Source: Robiginitomaculum sp.
GTDB lineage: Bacteria > Pseudomonadota > Alphaproteobacteria > Caulobacterales > Maricaulaceae
Assembly (NCBI GenBank): GCA_026982235.1
Contig: JALSHM010000002.1
Location: 1 to 7,160 of the forward strand
Length of the DNA: 7,160 bases
Direction of reading: 5' to 3'
Part shown: positions 1 through 6,256 of the stretch, in pieces
Layout of the letters: the number at the start of each line of letters is the position of its first letter
Numbering within the stretch: position 1 is the first letter of the stretch
The notes under the pieces: generated by a model
What the model was told of the DNA's origin: nothing
What the model saw: only the letters and a program-made list of their open reading frames with translations
Database searches by the model: none
Program-made: the position numbers and the translations under genes

Positions 1-317
1 GATATTATGGAGTATTTACAGGTAGATAGCGTGCCATCTTCATTTTGATTTTCCAAATAATAGACGGCAGGGGGGATAGTCCAATTGAGGAATGCGCGCA
101 CTGGGTTTTTGTGGGTCTTGCGATAGCTGTCCACCAGCACATAGAAATCCAACATTTTATCTGGATCGTTCATGGCACGTAAGGACGAGCCGTAATATAG
201 GAATGCTTGGACGCGGCTTTTATGCCGCGCTTTAATTTTATTGCACATGGCTGTGACATTGGGTGCCGGTTCCAGTTGTTCCGTATCAAGGATTTTTATG
301 ATTGCTTCAATAGTCAT
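1..317 (-). CDS. Tam41-like CTP:phosphatidate cytidylyltransferase-type nucleotidyltransferase (C-terminus outside the window)
   Basis: An open frame runs from ATG at 317 to the left edge with no stop: 105 codons, so only the N-terminal part is visible. The key pieces are YYGSSLR (residues 41-47), which looks like the GS signature of the nucleotidyltransferase fold, then LDFYVLVDSYR (56-66), whose aspartates would bind metal, then PPAVYYLE (82-89) and the start of a KYS-type strand (101-103). This order matches the Tam41/Mmp37 family, whose mitochondrial members make CDP-diacylglycerol from phosphatidic acid and CTP on the inner membrane. The start lies 2 nt after the stop of the lipid-kinase gene, so the two are almost certainly co-transcribed and probably work in sequence: kinase makes a lipid phosphate, this enzyme activates it. 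No clear Shine-Dalgarno is seen, as expected for translational coupling. The real lipid substrate is unknown; phosphatidic acid or ceramide-1-phosphate are both possible. The family call is by motif recognition. Confidence 0.65.
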   Translation of the reverse strand, partial: MTIEAIIKILDTEQLEPAPNVTAMCNKIKARHKSRVQAFLYYGSSLRAMNDPDKMLDFYVLVDSYRKTHKNPVRAFLNWTIPPAVYYLENQNEDGTLSTCKYSII

Positions 318-319
318 AT

Positions 320-1264
320 CTATTTGATAAACTTTAATGGCTTGGTGGCAAAGAGTGAAATTGGTGCGTTGGTTTGTGGTAGAAATTCGCCGTCCAACAC
401 CACTTCCCCGGACAATTTTAGTATGGCCGTATCAACATTCCAGCTTTGAAAACCGTCCTGCTTTAATTTTTCAGAAGCTTTGAGGGACTGCCCTGGAGCC
501 AACATGCGAGCCACATTTCGCACTATATGTCGAGCATCTTTACGCGCGTGGGTAATCATCAATTTGCCGTCGCCCGTCCCCCAAAACGGTTTGAGGCCAA
601 TCATCAAGCGCGGCAAGGTGGTGGCAATTGTAATAATATGGTCGCCTTCAACCAAGGCAGTGCCGAGGTTTAGGGATAGCGGCGTGGGAGTTAGGATTAT
701 TTCTCGCTCGATACCGCGCCCAAACAGGACTTTCAACAAAGTATTACGCACAGCTGCAGAGCCACCAATGCCTTTGGTATGAACATGTTCGGCGCAATAG
801 CGCGTGGCAGCAGGTAGGGCGCCTGTGGACAGTAGGAAGCCATAATGAGCTTTTTCGGCACCCTCGGCCTTGGTGCCAAGCATAGGCATTTCGACTATTT
901 CTTGGCCAAGTGGGTTGTGGGTTAGGGCTTTTATTTTTTTGATTGTTGGACGTTTAAGGCCGACATGTGCGGCCACCAAATTGGTCATACCTCCCGGGAG
1001 AAGCGTGAAATTAGGCAGGTTCTCTACATTCGGCTGTTGCGCTATAAATGCGCTCAATACGCCATGAATAGTGCCGTCGCCACCTTCGATAAAAACATGT
1101 TCGCTTCCTAGTGCCAAAATATCGGCGACCATGGCGGGCAGGGTGGCGAATGTGTCTAGTATATGACAATTGGGTTGTGAGCTTACACCTGCGCGCACCA
1201 ATTCCGAGCCACGCTTAGCAACAGTGTGACTTAGGGGGTTGATGATAAATGCAGTCTTCGACAT
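320..1264 (-). CDS. Diacylglycerol/ceramide kinase-family lipid kinase
   Basis: This 314-residue protein has the hallmarks of the DAGK catalytic (NAD-kinase-like) fold. An N-terminal nucleotide-binding strand ends in INP (8-10), the phosphate loop GGDGT is at 61-65, a second glycine motif PGGMTN is at 90-95, and a late DGE is at 291-293 after a beta-rich C-terminal domain. The family phosphorylates lipid hydroxyls such as diacylglycerol, sphingosine or ceramide using ATP, at the cytoplasmic face of the inner membrane. The length fits YegS/DgkB-type enzymes. The second motif has Met where many relatives have the Thr of GTxN (GGMTN). It starts 10 nt after the LptG-like gene and ends 2 nt before the Tam41-like gene, without strong Shine-Dalgarno sites, so it sits mid-operon. 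Caulobacter has a ceramide kinase of this fold (CpgB) in its sphingolipid region. Together with the ceramide-synthase-like gene across the divergent promoter, this makes ceramide a serious candidate substrate, but the sequence alone cannot separate it from diacylglycerol. Confidence 0.85.
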   Translation of the reverse strand: MSKTAFIINPLSHTVAKRGSELVRAGVSSQPNCHILDTFATLPAMVADILALGSEHVFIEGGDGTIHGVLSAFIAQQPNVENLPNFTLLPGGMTNLVAAHVGLKRPTIKKIKALTHNPLGQEIVEMPMLGTKAEGAEKAHYGFLLSTGALPAATRYCAEHVHTKGIGGSAAVRNTLLKVLFGRGIEREIILTPTPLSLNLGTALVEGDHIITIATTLPRLMIGLKPFWGTGDGKLMITHARKDARHIVRNVARMLAPGQSLKASEKLKQDGFQSWNVDTAILKLSGEVVLDGEFLPQTNAPISLFATKPLKFIK

Positions 1265-1274
1265 AGCGGCGGGG

Positions 1275-2345
1275 CTACATGGACAAATCTTCGGTCTTGA
1301 GCGCTAGATAGCTACCTACAAGACCAAAAATTGCTAGGGGCAGCATAACGGCCCAAGTAATAGACAGGCCGCCTGACACTGCAAAAGTCGATAATGCACC
1401 GTCCAAAACCAGATAGATAAATCCTGCAGCTATACCAGTGATTAGGGCTTTGTCGCCGGTATCCTCGCGTCCAGTTTTCTGCATAATCGGCACGGCGCAC
1501 AGTAACAATATCAACGCCGCTAGTGGCCTTGTAATGCGGTGGAGATACCAAAACCCGTAAGCAAAACCGGGGCTGGAGCCTGAATTACCTTCTGTGCGAA
1601 ACTTACGCATATCCTTGAGGGACAGGTCGCGCGGATCGGCGGCCAGTTTGGCGATACTGTTAGGGGTTTGATCGGATAACCAGCGCGTGAAAGATCCAGG
1701 GGTGAAGCGCTCTCGCGATGTTGCGCGTTCTACCCCGTCCAAAATCCATATTCTCTGGTCGTAATCATATTTGGCCTGTTTAGCCCAACTGATAATGGAT
1801 ATTTGCCCGTTGTCCTCTTGGTCAAAGAATTGTAAATCGGTCAATGTTTCCATGTTTGGGCGGCCTGCGGCGCGGACTATGCGATTACCGTCTTGGAGCC
1901 ATAGGGGTTTTTCTTCACTGATTGAAGTGCGTTTATATTCGCCGATACCCCAGGCCTGCAAGGCACGGACGGACGGCGGCATAGCGGTATTGATAAACAA
2001 AACGGCCAAAGTCGCAACACCGACAACTGCGGGGGCGAGCATGGCGACTTGCTTGGGTACGGAAAATCCGAAGCCAATAAGTGCCACCAATTCATGTTGG
2101 CGGATTAGCTTCACATAGGTCAGGAGCATGGCCACAACGATAGTAAATAACAAAACCCGGTCAAAAATAACCGGGGCGCGATATAGCATATATTCGAAAG
2201 TCCCAGCACCACCGCGCCCGCTCGCGGCGATTTCATTACTATTGGCAAGGGAGTCAAGAAGGCCAATCAAAATCAGAAAGCCAAAAGTCACGATAAGCCA
2301 AGAGAAGATAAAAGTTTTAGATATATATATAGCAAGACGTAACAT
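1275..2345 (-). CDS. lptG: LptG-like (YjgP/YjgQ family) lipid-export permease
   Basis: This 356-residue inner-membrane protein has the LptF/LptG layout. Three hydrophobic segments near the N-terminus (about 12-30, 58-80 and 100-120) are followed by a soluble periplasmic region of about 145 residues (the beta-jellyroll in solved LptF/G), then three C-terminal segments (about 273-288, 300-320 and 328-348). The cytoplasmic loop RQHELVAL (82-89) followed by GFGFS is the characteristic coupling region that contacts the LptB ATPase; HRITRPLA (269-276) opens the last membrane bundle. In the LPS machine, LptF and LptG extract lipid from the outer leaflet of the inner membrane and pass it to LptC/A. 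The ATG shares one base with the stop of the LptF-like gene (TAATG), the tight pairing expected for two halves of a heterodimer. No LptB ATPase gene is in the window. Whether the cargo is LPS or another lipid is open, since the following genes are lipid-modifying rather than lptD/surA. Confidence 0.85.
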   Translation of the reverse strand: MLRLAIYISKTFIFSWLIVTFGFLILIGLLDSLANSNEIAASGRGGAGTFEYMLYRAPVIFDRVLLFTIVVAMLLTYVKLIRQHELVALIGFGFSVPKQVAMLAPAVVGVATLAVLFINTAMPPSVRALQAWGIGEYKRTSISEEKPLWLQDGNRIVRAAGRPNMETLTDLQFFDQEDNGQISIISWAKQAKYDYDQRIWILDGVERATSRERFTPGSFTRWLSDQTPNSIAKLAADPRDLSLKDMRKFRTEGNSGSSPGFAYGFWYLHRITRPLAALILLLCAVPIMQKTGREDTGDKALITGIAAGFIYLVLDGALSTFAVSGGLSITWAVMLPLAIFGLVGSYLALKTEDLSM

Positions 2346-3541
2346 TATTCCGCGCCCCCACTATTTTTGGTTTTGGCAGCGAAAGGGATAAGCGCACGTA
2401 TACCTTTACGCAAATCATTGAGTACATCTGCCATGAAAAACGACAGGGTTGCCAATGGCGGTTGCCCCATTTTCACGGCACTATTACGGAATATGAAAAT
2501 AGCCGACAAGGTAACGACCCCCATAAGCGGCCAAATCCCCATCCAAGGGGGAATCTCCCCTCTAGCCCCGAGTTTTTGGCCAAATTCCAAGGCTTTTTGC
2601 AGTGTAACCAAGGAGACTATCCCGACGACTATCCCTGCTGAAGACGGATTCCGACCATAATTGATACCGAAAGGTACGGCGATGAAAGGCAGAAGGAAAA
2701 GCAAATATACTCGCGCTATACGCAAATGTAAGGCGGCATTATTGGTATTTGCGTCGACATTGACAAAGGTTTTGCCATCGCGGTTGGCGAAGAGTTCTGT
2801 TGATGTTAATTCTCTTTCATCATTGCCGCGCGCCCGGAAAGTACTGCCCGATATGGCGCCGGCTACAGAGCTAATTTCAAAGCTAAGCTGACCTTTGATG
2901 GTTTTATCAGATGTAATTTGGAAGCTGTCGCCATTAGAGAGTTGCAATACGGGTTGTTCGGTTTCTTCGCGTACAATGAGGTCGCCTCGTTTGGCGGTTG
3001 TGATGCGAAGACCGCCATTGTCCAATGTCTCATAGATAAATATCGGCCCGCCGCCGGAGCCTACATAAAATGTTGTGTTGCCGACTTTCGTGAATTTACC
3101 TTCACGCAAAACGGCGGCAAAGGACTTTTGTCCGACCGAATGTACGACTTCGCGGTAACCATAACGCCCGATGGGCTGCATGTAGCCTTCTAGTAGGAAA
3201 TTAAACCCCATGAGGACTATGGAGATTAAGATAAATGGTTTGGTCATGTGGAACAATGAGATCCCCGAGCCAAATGCGGATGTAAGCTCTGAGGAGCGGG
3301 ACATTCTGTCAATGGTGATAATCGTGCCCAGCATTAAGGCCATAGGGATAGCAATACCGAGATAATGGGGCAATAAATTGATCACCATTTGGGTGGCGTC
3401 GCCCGCAGGCTTGGTTGAGGCCGAGACGACTTCGAATATCCGAAGCAGACGCTCTAGCAATAAAACCGCCAGCGCGAACAAAATCAAGCCGCTAATTGTC
3501 CGTAAGGCGCTGCGCATAATGTATTGATTCAACTGTCCCAA
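2345..3541 (-). CDS. lptF: LptF-like (YjgP/YjgQ family) lipid-export permease, TTG start
   Basis: This 398-residue protein has the LptF/LptG topology: membrane segments near 15-35, 53-76 and 100-118, a periplasmic beta-rich domain (about 119-275), then segments near 277-294, 301-318 and 334-352. Diagnostic stretches are LPHYLGIAIP (57-66) at the second segment and the coupling loop RMSRSSEL (79-86). A hydrophilic C-terminal tail of about 45 residues (353-398) extends beyond the usual end of the family. The N-terminal region (LERLLRIFEVV, 29-39) recalls the divergent LptF type I associate with sphingomonads more than the enterobacterial form; this is from memory. The start shown is TTG, with AAAGG (3559-3555) 13 nt upstream, a slightly long spacing. 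The first ATG is codon 9 (3517) but has no visible ribosome site. It is first in the leftward operon and presumably pairs with the next gene as a heterodimeric permease driven by an LptB encoded elsewhere. Confidence 0.85.
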   Translation of the reverse strand: MGQLNQYIMRSALRTISGLILFALAVLLLERLLRIFEVVSASTKPAGDATQMVINLLPHYLGIAIPMALMLGTIITIDRMSRSSELTSAFGSGISLFHMTKPFILISIVLMGFNFLLEGYMQPIGRYGYREVVHSVGQKSFAAVLREGKFTKVGNTTFYVGSGGGPIFIYETLDNGGLRITTAKRGDLIVREETEQPVLQLSNGDSFQITSDKTIKGQLSFEISSVAGAISGSTFRARGNDERELTSTELFANRDGKTFVNVDANTNNAALHLRIARVYLLFLLPFIAVPFGINYGRNPSSAGIVVGIVSLVTLQKALEFGQKLGARGEIPPWMGIWPLMGVVTLSAIFIFRNSAVKMGQPPLATLSFFMADVLNDLRKGIRALIPFAAKTKNSGGAE

Positions 3542-3572
3542 AACTGTATAATTACCTTTACAATGTGGCTGG

Positions 3573-3621
3573 CCATATTCATATGGAATTTGTGACCTAT
3601 AACGCGCCCGATACGAATATG
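3573..3621. promoter_or_regulatory. Candidate operator: paired inverted motifs in the divergent intergenic region
   Basis: A perfect palindrome CCATAT-TC-ATATGG lies at 3573-3586. An inverted, 10-of-11 match to its core (ATATGAATATG read on the minus strand at 3584-3574, ATACGAATATG read on the plus strand at 3611-3621) overlaps the start of the rightward extended -10. The centres are about 37 bp apart. Two related sites between divergent transcription units, one touching a promoter, is a common arrangement for a regulator that controls both operons. AT-rich intergenic DNA produces such matches by chance, and no regulator gene is visible, so this is only a candidate. Confidence 0.3.
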
Positions 3622-3628
3622 CTATAAT
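3620..3628 (+). promoter_or_regulatory. Extended -10 promoter for the rightward operon
   Basis: TGCTATAAT is a perfect extended -10 (TG, one base, then TATAAT). It would start transcription near 3635, giving a leader of about 27 nt before the ATG at 3662. No convincing -35 sits 16-18 bp upstream, which extended -10 promoters tolerate. The leader has only a weak Shine-Dalgarno. A similarly convincing promoter for the leftward LptF-like gene could not be identified in the remaining intergenic bases. Confidence 0.5.
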
Positions 3629-3661
3629 TTGTTTAGATTTAACTGATAAAGTTTCTATATT

Positions 3662-4276
3662 ATGAATGCAAAAATTCGCAACACATTCTTGACTTTGGGT
3701 GTCACGCCTGGTTTTGCAGTCGCACTATTATCCAGTATTTTTGCTAGCGCGGCATTTGCGAATACAGAAGGACATGCAAACCATGTCCGTAGCCACGCTG
3801 AACTGGAGATGTATTCCTATGAAGCCCCTGATGCATGTGATCCAAAGGCGACGCAAGTGCGCATGACGGTTACTGGCCTGACGGGTGGGGGAATATTGAC
3901 CCTGGAACTCTATAATGACCCTGAACATTTCTTGGCCAAAGCCGGACGTGTGCGCCGCGTTCGGGTGCCAGCAGGTGTTGGTTCGCAAACCGTTTGTATG
4001 AATGTGGACGCGGTGGGGCGCTATGCGGCGGCGGGTTATCATGACAAGGATGGTAATCGTAAACTTAAGAAAAGCATGATTAAAGTACCGCGCGAGCCAT
4101 TTGCATTGTCCAATAATCCTAAGATCAAAGCGCTGAAATTCCCGAAATTCTCAGATAGCGCTTTTGAGGTTGGTATAGGCGGTACCAATATAACCCTTGA
4201 ACTTGTCGATTTAAAAAAGCAAAAGAAGCTTGAAAAAGCGGCTCGCAAATTGGAGAAGGCCGCCAATAAAGAATAA
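3662..4276 (+). CDS. Secreted DUF2141 family protein
   Basis: This 204-residue protein begins with a long signal peptide: a basic start (MNAKIR), a hydrophobic core to about residue 30, and a probable signal peptidase I site after AFA (31-33). The mature part, up to about residue 181, shows the DUF2141 pattern: VTGLTGGGILTLELYND (69-86), a GRVRRVRVPAG segment (95-105), VCMNVDAVGRYA (111-122), YHDKDGNRKL (126-135), then EPFALSNNP (145-153). This predicts a small periplasmic beta-sandwich, with two cysteines (59 and 112) that could form a disulfide. After the domain comes an unusual Lys/Glu/Ala-rich tail (184-204) likely to form a charged helix. The biochemical function of DUF2141 is unknown. 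As first gene of the rightward operon, ahead of the acyltransferase-like gene, it may help handle or sense the lipid in the periplasm; this is inference from position only. The ATG follows the extended -10 promoter closely. Confidence 0.8.
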   Translation: MNAKIRNTFLTLGVTPGFAVALLSSIFASAAFANTEGHANHVRSHAELEMYSYEAPDACDPKATQVRMTVTGLTGGGILTLELYNDPEHFLAKAGRVRRVRVPAGVGSQTVCMNVDAVGRYAAAGYHDKDGNRKLKKSMIKVPREPFALSNNPKIKALKFPKFSDSAFEVGIGGTNITLELVDLKKQKKLEKAARKLEKAANKE

Positions 4277-4285
4277 CGAGGCGGC
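4259..4285 (+). other. Small GC hairpin across the DUF2141 stop codon
   Basis: GCCGCC (4259-4264) and GGCGGC (4280-4285) can pair as a perfect 6-bp stem with a 15-nt loop. It encloses the stop codon of the DUF2141 gene and part of a GAGG sequence that could serve a TTG start of the next gene. No T-run follows, so it does not look like an intrinsic terminator. It could slow exonucleases or modulate translation of the downstream gene, or be coincidental. Confidence 0.25.
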
Positions 4286-4325
4286 ATTGAAACATTCGGG
4301 TGGCATTTCTGGGCAAGAAGCAAAT

Positions 4326-5465
4326 ATGCTTACTGTTGTCCCGGTGACAAATAAAGCAGAACTAAAGCAATTCATCAAATTTCCCTATGATTTGTATAAG
4401 GACGAGCCAAATTGGATTGCCCCCCTGCGCTTTGAGCGGATGACCCAGATTAACCCTGCGAAAAACCCAGCGCTTGTCGGGGTAGAAAGTCAGTTATTCC
4501 TCGCCTTGCAAAATGGCAAAGTGGTTGGGCGTATCGCAGCCATTAAAAACCCGCACCATTTAGATACTCACAATGATGGAGCCGGACATTTTGGATATTT
4601 CGATTGCCAGCCAGACATCAGAATTGGCGCAGCATTGATGCGTGCAGCCGAAAACTGGTTGCAAGAACGCGGTTTGTCTAAAATCGTCGGGCCGTATCAA
4701 TATACAATTTACGAAGAGGTCGGCCTGCTGGTGGACGGATTTGATACTCCGCCCGTCATCATGATGCCCTATGGCCGCGCGGATTATCCAAAAATGCTCG
4801 AAGACATGGGCTTTACCAAGGCGGTGGATATGATTGCCTATTGGGCGGATATGCATGCTGGCTATCCACGGCCAAAAATTGTGGAAACTATGTTGGCGAA
4901 TATTGAGAGCGACCCTGATATTTCCGTGCGCCCCATGCGCAAGGGGAAGTTTCTTGAAGAAGTGCAGTTGGCTATGGAAATTTTCAATGATGCTTGGGCG
5001 GATAATTGGGGGCATGTGTCGCTTAGCGATGCCCAAATCACCCATATGGCGAACGAATTAAAGCCCGTTATAAGCCAGGATTTCTTCTGGGTTTGTGAAT
5101 ATAAAGGCGAGCCAGCGGCCTTCATCCTTATGGTGCCGAATGTGAATGAAGCTATCCGGGATTTAGACGGAAAATTATTGCCCTTTGGTTGGGCAAAATT
5201 GCTATATCGTTTGAAGATTAAAGGCGTGAAGTCTGCACGTATTCCGCTTATGGGCGTGCGCCGTGAGTTTCAGCGTAAACGTACCGGCCTGTCTATGGCC
5301 GCCTTCCTGAGCGAAAAAGTATTCGAGATGGGACGCAAGCACGGCTATACCCATGTGGAAATGGGCTGGATATTAGAGAGCAATAAAAGCATGATCCGCA
5401 TTATCGAACAGGCCTTGGGCGTACCCTATAAGACCTACCGTATGTATGAGAAGCCAATTTCATGA
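4326..5465 (+). CDS. GNAT-fold N-acyltransferase, possible bacterial ceramide synthase (bCerS-like)
   Basis: This is a soluble protein of 379 residues from the ATG at 4326, with no signal peptide or membrane segments. The N-terminal part carries FPYDLYKDEPNWIAPL (19-34), a VGRIAAIKNPHH segment (67-78), GPYQYTIYEEVGLLVDGFD (122-140) and an MMPYG site (146-150). The C-terminal part is GNAT-like: LMGVRREFQRKRTGLSMAAFL (308-328) resembles the acyl-CoA/ACP pyrophosphate loop, and MGWILESNKSMIRIIEQALG (346-365) then YRMYEKP (371-377) resembles the family's last strand and helix. It is about twice the length of a simple acetyltransferase, as in the double-GNAT family that I associate with Caulobacter ceramide synthase (CCNA_01212), a cytoplasmic enzyme acylating 3-ketosphinganine-type bases. 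That specific link is from memory; related proteins occur in bacteria not known to make ceramide. An in-frame TTG at 4287 has a better ribosome site (GAGG, 5-nt spacer) and would add 13 residues; the ATG fits the family's usual beginning. It overlaps the next gene by ATGA. Confidence 0.75.
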   Translation: MLTVVPVTNKAELKQFIKFPYDLYKDEPNWIAPLRFERMTQINPAKNPALVGVESQLFLALQNGKVVGRIAAIKNPHHLDTHNDGAGHFGYFDCQPDIRIGAALMRAAENWLQERGLSKIVGPYQYTIYEEVGLLVDGFDTPPVIMMPYGRADYPKMLEDMGFTKAVDMIAYWADMHAGYPRPKIVETMLANIESDPDISVRPMRKGKFLEEVQLAMEIFNDAWADNWGHVSLSDAQITHMANELKPVISQDFFWVCEYKGEPAAFILMVPNVNEAIRDLDGKLLPFGWAKLLYRLKIKGVKSARIPLMGVRREFQRKRTGLSMAAFLSEKVFEMGRKHGYTHVEMGWILESNKSMIRIIEQALGVPYKTYRMYEKPIS

Positions 5466-6256
5466 CAAGGCAGGTAAATGTCCTTATTTTAGCTGGTCAG
5501 CGTGCAGGGGTGGTTGACCCTTTGCTGGTGGATGCAGGTGTGAAGTGGAAGGCTTTGCTACCCATATTGGACAAGCCAATGACGGAATATGTACTGGCGG
5601 CACTTGACGCGTGCGACAGTGTTGTGCGGCCATATTGGGTGAGCGGCTTGGATAAGAATTTGATTGATAAAGACCTCAATCAATCTCCGTCCGAAGGCGG
5701 CCCTGCCAGTAGCGTGGTCGTGGCCGCAGAAGCTGGACTACCTTATCCGTTCATGGTGACCACTTGTGACCATCCGCTTTTGACCTCGGATATGGTCGCG
5801 CAGTTTTTGCGAGAAAGCAGGGCATCAGGTGCAGATTTTACCCTTGGCTTGGCGCTTAAGGATGTCATTCAACCGGCTTACCCAAATGTGAAACGCACAT
5901 ATCTTAAATTCAAAGCTACGGCGCAAAATTCCGGGCATGTATCTGGCTGTAATTTGTTCTATATTGCCAATGAAAAAGGCCTGGAAGCCATCAAATTCTG
6001 GCGTGCCGCCCAACATGACCGCAAAAAACCAATTAAGCTTGCCCGCAGGCTCGGCATTGGCATGTTGTTTAAATATATTACGGGTGGTTTGACCTTAGAA
6101 ACCGCTTTTGAATATGCATCTAAATCATTGAATATAAACGCTAAACCTATCATATTACCATTTGCGGAAGCCGCCATAGATGTGGATAAACCTTCTGATC
6201 TTAAACTGGTCACAGAGATATTGCGCAAGCGTAATACAGGCGAAAACCGTGAATGA
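5462..6256 (+). CDS. NTP transferase (GT-A fold, MobA/sugar-1-phosphate nucleotidyltransferase-like)
   Basis: This 264-residue cytoplasmic protein opens with VLILAGQRAG (7-16) and, after a short insertion, KALLPILDKPMTEYVLAAL (30-48). These are the nucleotide-binding loop, catalytic-lysine region and dimer-like helix of the nucleotidyltransferase GT-A fold. TTCDHPLL (100-107) is the usual metal-binding D-x-PL strand, GCNLFYI (162-168) lines the sugar or substrate pocket, and DVDKPSDL (240-247) is the typical closing motif. The loop is AGQRAGVVDP rather than the textbook AGGxGxR. The family joins NTP to a phosphorylated small molecule; members include mannose, glucose and MEP activators as well as MobA. 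The substrate here is unknown, but its ATGA overlap with the acyltransferase-like gene and 8-nt overlap with the flippase gene suggest it supplies an activated head group or sugar for the same lipid. A molybdenum-cofactor role is unlikely from context. Confidence 0.8.
   Translation: MTRQVNVLILAGQRAGVVDPLLVDAGVKWKALLPILDKPMTEYVLAALDACDSVVRPYWVSGLDKNLIDKDLNQSPSEGGPASSVVVAAEAGLPYPFMVTTCDHPLLTSDMVAQFLRESRASGADFTLGLALKDVIQPAYPNVKRTYLKFKATAQNSGHVSGCNLFYIANEKGLEAIKFWRAAQHDRKKPIKLARRLGIGMLFKYITGGLTLETAFEYASKSLNINAKPIILPFAEAAIDVDKPSDLKLVTEILRKRNTGENRE

Noticed and set aside
480..782. 100-codon plus-strand frame inside the lipid kinase gene
   Set aside because: Arg/Pro/Ile-rich composition with no family features; the opposite strand carries the clear GGDGT/PGGMTN kinase, so this is a shadow.
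2345..3517. Start of the LptF-like gene at ATG 3517 rather than TTG 3541
   Set aside because: Not excluded, but only the TTG has a purine-rich AAAGG upstream, and the extra eight residues fit the family's short cytoplasmic N-terminus.
4259..4290. Intrinsic terminator between the DUF2141 and acyltransferase-like genes
   Set aside because: The 6-bp GC stem has a large loop and no following T-run, and the downstream gene shows no promoter of its own.
4230..4325. N-terminal extension of the acyltransferase-like gene to an ATG at 4230
   Set aside because: It would overlap the DUF2141 gene by 47 nt, encodes low-complexity sequence unlike the family start, and has no ribosome site; starts at 4326 or 4287 are better.
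4560..5045. 161-codon open frame on the minus strand inside the acyltransferase-like gene
   Set aside because: It is antisense to a well-conserved coding frame, rich in His/Ile as expected from a reverse shadow, and shows no recognisable motif or ribosome site.
5462..6256. Molybdenum cofactor guanylyltransferase (MobA)
   Set aside because: The fold is shared, but the loop differs from MobA, the protein is longer, and neighbours are lipid and flippase genes with no molybdopterin genes.
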